Below are positions 52,541-63,110 of a stretch of 64,000 bases of DNA, in pieces. Source of the DNA: Podocnemis expansa (Eukaryota; Chordata; Testudines; Podocnemididae); contig ML682005.1 of NCBI GenBank assembly GCA_007922195.1, positions 29,190,373 through 29,254,372 on the forward strand. Reading direction: 5' to 3'. The notes under the pieces were generated by a model. It was not told the DNA's origin. It did not search any database and saw nothing but the letters and a program-made list of their open reading frames with translations. The position numbers were made by a program, and so were the translations under genes. The first letter of the stretch is position 1. Every line of letters begins with the position of its first letter.

Positions 52541-53541
52541 TCACTCCTTTGGAAGTGGTGCTTCCGGCTGTTCAAAACACTTGGCAAGGCGCTCCGCTTT
52601 GGCCTCCCAGATGGAGGCCAATGTCTCCCCCCACAGCTCGCAGAGATTGTGAAGAGCCATACAAGCGCTGACAACCTCAGCAGTGGTTTCTTTGGCAAGG
52701 TGGATGCACGTTACGAGGCACTTCCACCAGGCTTTGAGCCGATGAAATGCCCGCTCAAACACCTGCTGGCAGCAGTTCGGCCTCCGATTAAAGAGCTCCT
52801 GCCTGACATTGAGGGGTCCTATATAAGGCTTCATGAGCCATGTGCAGAGCAGATATGTGGCATCCCCAATGACAAGGACAGGCACCTGCACTTCCCCAAA
52901 GGTGATGTTATGCAGAGGGAATAAGGTGCCCGCCTCCATGCCCCTGTACAGAACAGGATTGCGAAGGACCTGGTCATCATGTGCCCTCCCCGGCCAGCCT
53001 ACATAACTGTTGGTAAAGATGCTCCAGTGGTCCACAAGGGCCTGCAGTACCATGGAATGATACCCTTGTGGTTCCTGTACTCAGCCACATGGTGTTTCTG
53101 GGCTCTCACAGGGATGTGGGTTGCATCCAATATGCCTGCATAATTCAGGAAGTTGAGAGTGGCAAGGCCGTCCATGGTGTCCGACAAGTCTCCAAGGGTG
53201 ACAAGGCAGGATAGCAGCACAGCATAGATGTCGCCGATAACTTGCTGAAGGACTGGCCCGACACTGGATCTTCCAATACCAAAGAGGTGTGCCACGGGCC
53301 TGTAGGACTCAGGAGTGGCCATCTTCCATAGTGTGATGGCCACTCTCTTGTCCATGGGGATGGCAGGTCTCATGTGGGTGTGCCTGCGCCGCAGAACTGG
53401 GGTGAGTTCAGTGACCAGGAGAGCAAAGGTCTGACTACTGATAACAAAGTTCCTCCTCCACTGCTCATTGTCCCAGGTCCCTAGAACTACCTGCTCCCAC
53501 TGGTCCATGCTTGTCTCACGATTCCAGATGTGACAGGGCAT
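52541..53541 (-). pseudogene. PIF/Harbinger DDE transposase, one frameshift
   Basis: HARBI1/PIF-type transposase: cuts and pastes the element into TWA-like sites. The N-terminal part (53541 down to about 53063) starts MPCHIWNRETS and contains an HTH-like segment ESYRPVAHLFGIGRSSVGPV and the first catalytic aspartate in AGILDATHIPV. After a one-base frame change near 53060, the second part gives VGWPGRAHDDQVLRNP with the second aspartate, VPVLVIGDATYLL, WLMKPY, and QVFERAFHRLKAWWKCL with the third acidic residue. All three catalytic positions remain. The two halves are each open for about 170 residues, so decay is modest. An upstream minus-strand frame (to 53735) may carry the original N-terminus in another frame. 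Confidence 0.85.
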
Positions 53542-54656
53542 GGATGTATGTGGGGGAGAGGAACTAAGGCTGCTGGCAGGGCCAGCAGTATCGTGTTGCC
53601 ATGGTCTGCTTTGAGGCTGTTGGGGTGCTGGAACAGAGTGCCCCAGTGCAATAGGGCACCCAGCAGGCTATCAGAGGGCCTGCCACTGCTCAGGCATAGT
53701 ATGAGAGCTGGGCTGCATCCGTGACTGTCTCCCACAGTCTCCTGCCAGCCAGAATTGATAGGGAACTGAGGTCTGTTCCAGTTTTTATGGGATTGGCTGG
53801 AGGTTTGGCCCTTCTAGGGGGCCATGTTGCTACACCTCCCATAGTGTCCCTCTGCTAAATTGAACAAGCAAGTACTTTCCATTGACATGCTAGTTTAATT
53901 TGAGTTTCTAGTGGGGACCTGTTAAATCGATTTAAGTTAAATAGATTTAATGATTTTATAGTGATTTTATTAAACCAATTTAAATTAAATTGATTTAACA
54001 GTCTAAGTGTAAACATAGCCTTAAAGACTTAAAAGGGTCAAAAACGGATCCTACGAAAAGTGGAAATTGCCAAGAAAGCACAAAAAAAGAATAGTACAAG
54101 GATGTAGGAACAGTCAGAAAACTTAAGGCACAAAATAAGTTACACTTAACAAGTGACATAACAGATAATAAGAGGACAATCTTTAAATGCAAGTAAAAGA
54201 GAAAGAAAAGTGTATGTCCCCTCCTTACAGAGAAGGACAGATGATAACTAATGATATCCAGAAGACTGGAGTGTTTCATACCTATTTTGCTTCACTTGTC
54301 ACTAAGGAAAAACATCATGGTGACCAGAAATTCAGCACAATTCATATTAACGGCAAAGGGGAAAGAACACAGGCCAATATATTGAAAGACTTGGTTAAAT
54401 TTGTGAATATTAGTAGGGTCTTATGACATCCAAGCAAAGATACTTAAGGAACTTGCTAAAACAACCTTGAACAGTTTATCTTTAAGAACTCATGAATGGG
54501 TGAGTTCCAGAGGACTGGAGCATAACAAACATAGTTTCTATCTTTAAAAAATGGAACAAGAAGGACTTGGGAATTATAGACCAGTCAGTCTTACTATAGT
54601 ACCTGGAAAGATACCACAACAAGTTATTAAACAATCAGTATGCAAGCTGCTAGAGC

Positions 54657-54870
54657 AGAGGTTCTTATCTTTTTAGATGCCCTGCACCCACTCCAGGTAC
54701 ACATGGAAATTCTGTACCCCCACCAAAAGAAAATTCAATGGTTATCAATTTTCTTCATCTTTTTTAATCTGTCATGATGATGTCATGTTTGAAGTATATT
54801 GGGTAGGCAATCTATATTTATATTATTACTCCTGCACCCCTTGGATTGTTAGGCTGCATTGTTAGGCTGT
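54657..54870. mobile_element. hAT-like insert, left end only
   Basis: CAGAGGTTCTTATCTTTTTA at 54657, then CCTGCACCCACTCCAGGTAC and CTCCTGCACCCCTTGG, matches the usual left end and body of hAT nonautonomous elements. The right TIR is missing. Confidence 0.55.
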
Positions 54871-55199
54871 GGAATCACCATCATTGGAAGCTTTTGGGAA
54901 CAGGCTGAACAAACACTTGTTTGGTATAGTTCAGATCTAGCTGGCCCTGGCTCAGTGCAAAAAGGTGTACTTGATAAATTCTCAAAGTCCCTTCCATCAC
55001 TACAGAACTATTGTACTCCCAAAATTTCTGCCCTTCCTGTTCTGTTAGATGTTCATATTCTTCTTAGTGGTTTTCTATCCGTGAACCAATTCTTCCAGAT
55101 AGTTCATCATTTTATGTTATTTTCTTTCCTTGACTTCACTCCATTTTTGTAGGCATTTCAAATGCTGAGATGTCTAGAAATGAATCTAGTGTTCCCTAT

Positions 55200-55604
55200 G
55201 GCTATGTCCACACATACATCATTATTTTGAAATAACCCATTTCAAAATGAGTTATTTCAAAATAAAATCCTTATTTCAAAATAGGTTAATTTGAATTAAG
55301 AGTTTGTTAATTTGAATTAAGGGAAAGCCTGCTTTCGAATAGCCCTTGTTTCAAAATGGTTATTTCAAAACAAGGACATTCGGACATGTTGTTTCAAAAC
55401 ATTTGTTTCAAAACAATGGTGTTGTTTCAAAACAACGTGTCTGAATGCCGTTGTTTCAAAACAACTGTTTTGAAACAATGGCTATTTCAATTAGATGCAA
55501 GGTTTAACGGTTTTGAAATAACGGGTGCATCATGTGGACATGCCGCTTCTTATTTCGAGACAACCTCTGTTGTTTTGAAACAAGAAGCCTGTGTGGACGT
55601 ACCC
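55200..55604. mobile_element. PIF/Harbinger-type MITE, TTGTTTTGAAACAA palindromes (405 bp)
   Basis: It starts GGCTATGTCCACACATAC and ends GCCTGTGTGGACGTACCC, flanked by TAT on both sides (55197-55199, 55605-55607). The interior consists of TTATTTCAAAATAA, TTGTTTCAAAACAA and related palindromes. Confidence 0.85.
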
Positions 55605-55689
55605 TATGTGATCTATGCAATGCCACAAGACCATTATTCTGATTCAGTAGGATATGTTGCTCTTTCTTGGAAATCTATATCTTAAGCTG

Positions 55690-56215
55690 TTTTCACAAGA
55701 ACTGCCATGCTTGGTCAAACTAATTATCCCATCTGACCCAGTATCGTGTCTCTGACAGTGGTCAGTACCAGACCTTCATGGGAAATGTACAGTTCTACAG
55801 TTGGATTGATCCACCCTCTCTTCCCACCAAGTTCTGGCAGTTAGAATTTTAGCGCTGCTCTGAGCATGAGGCTGCATTGTTGACTATCCTAACTAATAGC
55901 CATTGATAGAGCTAATCTCCATGAATTTATCTATGACCCTTTTGCCTATCACAAAGGTTCTATGTCAATGAGTTTCATAGATTCCTTGTTCATTGTGTGG
56001 AAAAAGTACTTTCCCTGTCTGCTTATTAATTTCATAGGTGACGTGTTGGTCGTGTATTTTGAGGAAGGCTAAAAAATACCCCATTTTTCATTTTCTTTAT
56101 ACTATTTCTACTTTTATGCAAATCTATGCTATCTTTCCTTTTAGTCATCTCCTTTCCACAGCTCTGTACCTGGCACAGTCACTTCTATGGTAGCATTTTA
56201 TATTTCCAATTTGCA
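55690..56215 (-). mobile_element. CR1/L3 3' fragment, antisense
   Basis: CATGCTTGGTCAAACTAATT, AATAGCCATTGATAGAGCTA, TCCATGAATTTATCTATGAC and ATGAGTTTCATAGATTCC follow the antisense 3' region of L3/CR1 copies seen elsewhere in this genome (compare 29640-29810). Confidence 0.65.
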
Positions 56216-57370
56216 CTTACTTGTCACATATATTAAATGATTGCATAAGACACAAGGCAGTGGCCATTCAAAATGTCAACATAACCAGAGGACTCATAAT
56301 ATCTTCAGAAACTACAACCTGTTGTTTTTACTGTCATTGTTATTAGTAAAATAGTCAATTTCTTTCTGTGTTGTGGTGTTTTTTCTGGTAGCAGGTTTAG
56401 TCCTGCTAAATCATTCTTTTCTAAACTTCATGGCATCTTGGATACTGGCAGAGTATTTTGTGTCTCCATGAAACAGAAATATCAACCCCATCCTCATCTC
56501 TATACAGTGATGTGCTCTGTCCCCTATGTCTTTGACCTCACATCCACTGAATTCCCTGCCCACTTTCTCTGTCCACCCAGTTTATCATCCTTGACTTACT
56601 GCAATGCTGAATCATTTTTTTATTTCTTCTCCTCAAACTACATAGAACTCTCCCTCCCCCTCATAAATATATTAAATCACTTTCTTTCTCCCAGCCTTAA
56701 TTTAAAACCTGCCTGTTTGTTTGAGCCTAAGATTGATCATCTACCTACTCACTAAAGAACCTGTCAGTTCTATGCTCACTACTGTAACTTATCTGCCAGA
56801 ATACTTTATTGCATCTTGATCCAAGTTTCCTAACTCTCTTCAATCTTTGTACGTCATTATTCCCTCTTTACCTACATGAGTCTCTGTAGCTAACTCTGTT
56901 AAATGTTATCTCTCAATCATAGTTATCTGTACAGCTTTTTTGATATTTTACTTCCTAGAATACTATTCTAAAAAATAAATTGTGCTGTATTATATTGTTG
57001 AACCAAAGTCTCTGTGAGTCATTCAGAAGGTGATTTGGTCACCTCAAGAGCTACTACAACTTTGTAGTCTCATTTTTCATGTATCAAACAGAGCAATGTC
57101 TGATATCTTCAGTACTTTATATGTTATTGTAATGTTAAAATGAATAATCAAACTATAGATTTTCAAGCTTTATTACATCCATCTGTTCCCAAGAGATGCA
57201 AATCAAGCTGAGAAGCCAGCAGAGATAAAAGATGGAAAGAGAATGAATCCACATTAAAAAATAAACCCTGGCCAATCTGAGAGAGAGAGTCAGATTTAAT
57301 GGAGCGGGAATCTGAATTAGAGGCAAATGACAAAGAGAGTGAATGACAGATAGAGGGTCTTGTTCAAAAT
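56216..57370. other. Upstream flank, unassigned
   Basis: CT-rich at 56430-56950, AG-rich near 57230-57360. No gene or named repeat. Confidence 0.5.
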
Positions 57371-57386
57371 GCCAAACAAAATAAAG

Positions 57387-57620
57387 TTAGTTTAATTCTC
57401 CGGTAATGGTTGGGAAAGCAGCCATACACTGAGTTAGAACCTTGATGAAGTCAGACAGAAACAATAGCAATAGAGGGTCCTCAGTGGTTAAATTCCTCAT
57501 TCTTTCCACATAATGCAGTATCCTGTACCCACTGTCATAAACCAGCAGCTCCTTATCTAAATTCTCATAATTTTGTTCTGCCAGTGTGAGTTTGCAATAA
57601 CAGTAGGGCATTAGGGAACA
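57387..57620 (-). mobile_element. Ty3/gypsy RNase H fragment
   Basis: Minus-strand translation reads KLTLAEQNYENLDKELL, then RILHYVERMRN, the N-terminal part of gypsy RNase H (normally SRKL..AE.NY...DKELLA). The catalytic core after this is lost. LTR-like text (GTTTGGAGTCAGGATCAATA) continues to about 58000 on the other side. Confidence 0.65.
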
Positions 57621-58019
57621 ACATCATAGGGTGATATTGGGACATGCTAAGTTACGGGTACCTCACTACCTCCACATCTCATAGGACTGGTCTCCTCCCT
57701 GTGTTACATGTGTGAAAATTGTCTACATCATGGGCAAAGGTAGATGAGACTAGTGGCAGGAGCTTGGTAGTCAGGAAGAAACACCAGGGTTTGGAGTCAG
57801 GATCAATAGTCAAATTTTATCTCAGAGAGTCAAAACAAAGAGCAGAGAAGAAGACAGATCAGGTATTAGATCAACTAGTAAGTACCGGGGTCTGTGATGG
57901 TATTCCAGGGTTTGAATGGGAATGCAAGTCCAACTCAGAACCAGTGTTAATACCAGGAGTTCAGGAACAGAGAATGCAGGATGCTTATGGCTGCTAGCTA
58001 GTGATCTGAATTATTGCCT

Positions 58020-58710
58020 GGACACTTCCTGGAACACATGCTAGTAACTCTTAGGAAATATTAACCCTTTTAGTCCTTTTCTGTTCTGTATATTTGAGTT
58101 ATTCATATAGTAATCATTCTATAGGACTTTTAGAGTATTATCAAAGAGAGCATTGAGTTCTAAGGCCTGGAACACTGGTTTCTGACTGATAAGTATTCTG
58201 ATTCAGGAACTCTCTGTTAGACTGTATCTAACAATCTGTGGTGTCCCTGTCTGTAAACTCCAGATATTATTGGGAGACATCTACTTAACATTATATATAC
58301 AGTAATGTTTCCATAAGCATATATAAACCTTGAAAGCAACAATTGTCACAGCAGATAAGAAAGACTGATGGAGTAGGGGAGGGGAAGAAACATACACTAA
58401 AGAATATTATCTTGAAGAATTGTTAATCCTCACAGCTGTAAATTATTATTCCTTTACACATAAATCAAGTGAAGTGAGAAGGTATAGAAACAACTTCAGA
58501 TGCATGGGTTTCTTTTTGCAAAGAGGGTCTCTATTTGAAAATGCTATATAATGATACTGGTCCTTGAATTTATTTAGACCTTCATGTCCTTCCAGCTATA
58601 GTGAAGAAGAGACACAGAGCCAGCTCTTCATCAACTCAAAGAATGGTACTGTATCTATTATTTCTGTAGTTTGTTTTGTGCTGTATTAATCTCTAATTGA
58701 TAAACGTTGA
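58020..58710. other. Upstream flank, unassigned
   Basis: AT-rich sequence with no gene or named repeat. Confidence 0.5.
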
Positions 58711-58720
58711 TTAAATAATT

Positions 58721-58852
58721 CCATGCATTTGATGAAGTGGGTTGCAGCCCACAAAAGCTTATGCCCAAACAAATTTGTTAATCTTAAAGGTGCCACACGA
58801 CTTTTGTTGTTTTTGTTGCTCATACAGACTAACACGGTGAGCCCTCTAGAAC
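58721..58852 (-). repeat. Palindromic GGGGTAGC repeat with 10-bp TSD, truncated
   Basis: The right end holds the complete terminus in reverse (CAGACTAACACGGTGAGCCC), preceded by AAAGGTGCCACACGAC and half of the hairpin (GAAGTGGGTTGCAGCCCAC). Flanked by TTAAATAATT at 58711-58720 and 58853-58862. Confidence 0.85.
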
Positions 58853-58862
58853 TTAAATAATT

Positions 58863-59842
58863 TCGATTGATCCTGTTGTTTGATAACCTTGAGTCTTCAT
58901 TTACACACGCAATAATTCCTTCGTTTATTTAGGGAAGGGAGCCAATCAGGTGCTATGAGACTGAAAAGTCTATTGACCTCTAAATGAAGGACTTCCTTTG
59001 GCCTGCACCTGAAGTGGGTAATGGGTAGGGAGTGTGAGCAGGTTACATCATCCACCACTGGGTGGATGACAGTATGGAAGTGTTCATTGCTTTGCAATTC
59101 TGAGCTGGAGATGTTCTGGGCCTTATAGCACCAAAGCCCATTGAGGCAAATAGACATTTTTACATCAACTTCAAAGGCCTTGGGTCAGATTCAAAGTATG
59201 ACCGCTCCCTGTGCTCTACCTTGTAGTTATTTGTTTCCTTTCAGTTACTCCGCTGTACGGGGGCATTCTCTGGTCTCTACACTCATGGTGAATGTCATCT
59301 AAAAACCTGATATACCATAGATGTGTGAGATAGATAGATAGACAGATAGATAGATATGCATAAAATACCCATACATTTGGATCTGATTTTGATTGCCTTT
59401 TAGAGTTGCTTAAAATTGCCTACAAAATTAAACATTAGCAACAGAAAAATAATTGAAATAAATAAATTTCCTTTAAAGTTGATTTTCCCCATGAGTCTCC
59501 TTCTTTCAGAAATTAGGGATACTGACTGTTTAATACAATTCATCCTGAGTCACACAAAATTGGGCAGGCCATAATGTTACCATAGTAACTGATTTGACAG
59601 AGTTAATGCAGTGGTCTGGCTAGCCAGAACTCAGATTCAGCAGACAGTAAAGGTTTTTAATTTTTTATGTATTGTCTATAAAGTCCACTGCCAATGACAT
59701 ATCTATATCTATATCTATAGCATCTATATCTGTAGCTGTAGCTGTAGCTATAGATAAATAGATTTATTTAATAAATAAGTGTCAGTTCCTTAATAGTAAG
59801 AGATATGCTTTGATTGCCCTGTACTGGCACACAAAACACTTT
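58863..59842. repeat. Flank with (GATA)n and (CTATAT)n microsatellites
   Basis: GATA/GACA tandem run at 59325-59356 and CTATAT/TAGCTG run at 59698-59762. No gene. Confidence 0.7.
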
Positions 59843-59993
59843 GGCTGTGTTCACACACAGATGGTTGTTTCGAGACAAGCTGTATCAAAACAAGTTGTTT
59901 CGAGACACCTTATTTCGAAATGACAATTCAAATTAGCAAAAAGTCATTTTGAAATAGGGAAAAAAGCGGGAAACGAAATATCATGTTCACATT

Positions 59994-60903
59994 GGCTATG
60001 TTCACAAAGGGCAGGCTTGTTTCGAAACAGGTCCACAGTGTGGACCTGCTATTTCGCTTGGGGAGGGGACTGCAGGCACTCACAGGGTGCAGCGCAGAGG
60101 GGCGCTGCACCCCATGGGTGCCTGCAGAGGGCTGCAGGCACCGGCGGAGTCAGGCGCAGGGCTGCGCCTCACTCTGCCGGTGCCTGCAGGGGACTGCAGC
60201 CACCGCGCCTCACCTGGAGGGTGCCTGCAGTCCCCTGCAGGTACGCGCCAGGAGAGGCGCAGTGGGGCGCCTCACCCCAGGGGCTTTAAAGCCCCGGCTG
60301 CCCCCNNNNNNNNNNNNNNNNNNNNNNNNNNNNNNNNNNNNNNNNNNNNNNNNNNNNNNNNNNNNNNNNNNNNNNNNNNNNNNNNNNNNNNNNNNNNNNN
60401 NNNNNNNNNNNNNNNNNNNNNNNNNNNNNNNNNNNNNNNNNNNNNNNNNNNNNNNNNNNNNNNNNNNNNNNNNNNNNNNNNNNNNNNNNNNNNNNNNNNN
60501 NNNNNNNNNNNNNNNNNNNNNNNNNNNNNNNNNNNNNNNNNNNNNNNNNNNNNNNNNNNNNNNNNNNNNNNNNNNNNNNNNNNNNNNNNNNNNNNNNNNN
60601 NNNNNNNNNNNNNNNNNNNNNNNNNNNNNNNNNNNNNNNNNNNNNNNNNNNNNNNNNNNNNNNNNNNNNNNNNNNNNNNNNNNNNNNNNNNNNNNNNNNN
60701 NNNNNCATTGTTTCAAAAGGAGTTGTTTCAAAACAACTCCCTTTCGAAACAAAAGTGGGTTTAAGCTGTTTCGACAGAACGGCTGCATTTCGAAACAAGC
60801 AGTTTGCTTGTTTCGAAATGGCCATACGTCATGTAGCCATGGCAGTTCTTATTTCGAAACAACCACTGTTGTTTCGAAATAAGAACTGTGTGTGAACATA
60901 CCC
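59994..60903. mobile_element. Inner PIF/Harbinger-type MITE, with the assembly gap inside
   Basis: Ends GGCTATGTTCACAAAG and TGTGAACATACCC are inverted. Same palindrome type as the outer element. The core (60060-60305) is GC-rich with repeated GCACTGCAGG-like phrases. Confidence 0.68.
60306..60705. other. Assembly gap, 400 Ns
   Basis: Exactly 400 N characters, possibly an estimated or fixed gap size. Open frames across it are meaningless. Confidence 1.
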
Positions 60904-61218
60904 ATAGTAAACATGCTATTTCGTTACTTGCTGCAGGGGACTGCAGCCCCCTGGGAGTGAGCTGCTGCTGCGGCTCACCCTGCAGCCCAGAAAGGGGGCT
61001 GCAGCCCCAGAAAGGGTGAGCCGCTGCAGGGTGGCTCAGCCCCCGCCAGAGCTGCCCCCCGACACCGCCAGCGGGTCAGGGGTGCCGGGCTCAGCCTGCA
61101 GCGGCGGGTTCCCGTTGTTTTGAAACAACTGTGCGTTGTGTGAACATGTTTTTTGTTTGTTTGTTTGTTTTGAAACAACCTTGTTGTTTCGAAACAAAAA
61201 TGCTGTGTGAACACAGCC

Positions 61219-62027
61219 TTTGTGTTAGATATTCAGGCAGTCGGGAAGGCAAGGTGCATAAATAGGTACAGCACACAAGTCAGTAACACTATTTTTTTTC
61301 CATGTTAGCATACAAAATATGATGTTTCATTAATTTATTAGTCCTTTAACTTGATAAACATTGTAAAATTATATGAGAAGTGCAACAGGTAAAATCTGTA
61401 AAAATAGTCTGAACAGCGCAGTAGAAAGGGGGCAAAGTGTTGCAAGCTAATGAGAATTGAGGGGCTTGTACTCTGTTCTTCCTGCTCCAGTTCACAAATA
61501 TAATTTGTGAAGAGCACTGTTTGCCCAAATAATGAGCAAGCTGTGCAGCTGGGCAGAGGAAAAGGCTTTGGAAAATACTTGATGCATTACATCAATACCT
61601 CATGAGATGTCCCATTTATTTTGATGCATTGAATTCTCTTACGTTGGAGTGAGTGTGATCTGATGCAGTCGTCTGTTATGTTCTGTGATGTCAAGATGGA
61701 ATGTGTCAAAATTAAGTAACAAAAATGACACTTTACCATTAGTTTAGAGAAATGGTCATCTTTTCTATCGGACAACTGCCTGCCAGCATGGCAGGGGTTA
61801 AAGATAGCTTTTGGGCCTTGTTAGCCCTACCCTGTTACACCTGTGGCTAATGTCAGGTCCAGAGGGGGAGAAAATGAGAGCCAACCAGGGCTGACTGGCA
61901 AAGAGACAGGCTCACTATCAGAATAAAAGGATTACTAACTTGCTAGATGAGACAACACATACTGTCTCCTTGCCAAGGAAGACTGTAGAAGAGATCAGGG
62001 AGCCTCCAGTAACTGCCACACAGAGAC
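61219..62027. other. Upstream flank, unassigned
   Basis: No gene. Bases 61785-61985 (GGCAGGGGTTAAAGATAGCT and following) have repeat-like wording, possibly an LTR piece, not proven. Confidence 0.4.
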
Positions 62028-62030
62028 ATT

Positions 62031-62446
62031 GGCTACGTTCACACACAGGGGATTATTTCGATACCAGTTGTTTCAAAATAACTGGTATCGAAATAATGCC
62101 TTATTTCAAAATAAGTTAATTCGAATTAAGAAAATGTTAATTCGAATTAAGGAAAAAAGCTCAAAGCGAAATAGCAGGTTCAGACAACAGTTATTTCGAA
62201 ACAACCTCCGTCACCGTCACCGTCGTTTTGAAATAACATGTTCTGACGGGATTGTTTCAAAACAATTGTTTTGAAACAATGTTGCTTTGTCACCAAATGG
62301 GGTTTAAGTTGTTTTGAAACAACACCGTTGTTTCAAAACAATGGAACCTGTTGTTTCGAAACAACGGTACGTCGTATGAACTTGGCTTTTCTTATTTCGA
62401 AACAACCTCTGTTGTTTTGAAATAAGACTGCTGTGTGAACACACCC
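62031..62446. mobile_element. PIF/Harbinger-type MITE, TTGTTTCGAAACAA palindromes (416 bp)
   Basis: It starts GGCTACGTTCACACACAGG and ends GCTGTGTGAACACACCC, flanked by ATT on both sides (62028-62030, 62447-62449). The interior is TTATTTCGAAATAA, TTGTTTCGAAACAA and TTCGAATTAA palindromes. Sister to the outer element at 59843. Confidence 0.85.
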
Positions 62447-62599
62447 ATTGTGTGACTTGGCCTCACCAAACTCGAGGGTGCCCTGGCTATCAGTCAATGC
62501 CTACTGAAGCCAGGTGTGTTGGGAAACTACATTGGCTATAACCCCATCCAATGCACCTCACAGTAACTCTGACCGAAGAATAACCCTGGTCCACCGATT

Positions 62600-63110
62600 T
62601 GTCCAATTATGCTACTTAAATCAGAGGAGGAACAGGAAATGTCTCTAAGCAACAAGGTGGCTTTCTCTTGTGGCTGCACTGGACCCTGCTTGCATCCAGA
62701 CCAGTTTCTGGTTCCTGCTGTGCTTCTTGCTCCTGCCTTACTCCCACCTGTGCTCCTGTTACCATTGTGCTTTTGCTCCACAATTGATCCTTGCCTCTCC
62801 TCCTGCCATTATGCCTCACTGCCTAGCATCTGTGAACAGTCCTAGCTCTTACTCTGACTTCTGACCTTGACTCTGGCTTCGCCATTGGCTCTGACTTTCA
62901 GTATTTAACCTTGGCTCAGACCTTCCTCACTGATTCTTGTTTCTCCTTCTTGATCCCTGGCTCTGGCACCTAGCAGTGGGCTCTGGTGCTCATCCTTGGC
63001 TTTGACCGGACATCTTGGATGCCTGCACTGCCCACTACACCTGACTCATTTTCTGACTACTAAATCAGACTGCCTACCTCCCAAGACTCATGAGAGCGTA
63101 CTACAGGAAG
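62600..63110 (+). mobile_element. Probable Ty3/gypsy LTR fragment
   Basis: CT-rich serial phrases (TTCTGGTTCCTGCTGTGC, CTTGACTCTGGCTTCG, TGACTTTCAGTATTTAACC) resemble the LTR block at 11630-11910. No coding sequence or clear LTR ends were found. Confidence 0.45.

Larger units (their letters stand above)
50427..54020. mobile_element. PIF/Harbinger transposon (3594 bp), two decayed genes
   Basis: It starts GGGTACGTCCACATACAATG and ends TAAGTGTAAACATAGCC, imperfect inverted repeats, flanked by TTA on both sides (50424-50426, 54021-54023). On the plus strand it carries a Myb/SANT-like gene, on the minus strand a DDE transposase, facing each other with AATAAA signals at 52342-52347 (+) and 52386-52381 (-). 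Subterminal regions contain repeated ATTTCGATTTAA and GATTTAAA-like motifs. It interrupts a CR1/L3 LINE. A frameshift in the transposase and a stop in the Myb gene suggest it is no longer autonomous. Its TIRs resemble those of the eight MITEs in the window. Confidence 0.87.
49130..55010 (+). mobile_element. CR1/L3 LINE, sense, split by three later insertions
   Basis: Sense segments: 49140-49288 translates as NIRVRSMRNKQEEQKVVVHK and LTGISEALDNAQDW, the start of the endonuclease; 49684-50423 continues it (GDNYFRFD-like text near 50075, with TCTAGATTTGATTGTGACCA-type wording); 54024-54650 reaches GNYRPVSLT near 54585, a reverse-transcriptase motif; 54880-55010 is the CR1 3' end (GGAATCACCATCATTGGAAG, then CTGAACAAACACTTG). 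Insertions are at 49289-49675 (hAT), 50427-54020 (Harbinger) and about 54657-54870 (hAT). The RT core after GNYRPVSLT is deleted. Confidence 0.72.
59843..61218. mobile_element. PIF/Harbinger-type MITE, TTGTTTCGAAACAA palindromes, containing a second MITE
   Basis: Outer ends GGCTGTGTTCACACACAG and GCTGTGTGAACACAGCC are inverted and flanked by TTT. A second pair of ends, GGCTATGTTCACAAAG at 59994 and GTGTGAACATACCC ending at 60903, lies inside, flanked by ATT and ATA. Both layers are rich in GTTTCGAAACAA palindromes, with GC-rich GCCTGCAG-rich cores. Confidence 0.75.

Noticed and set aside
59983..60882. Long frames spanning the N-run
   Set aside because: They are open only because the Ns are not read as stops; the flanks are MITE palindromes.
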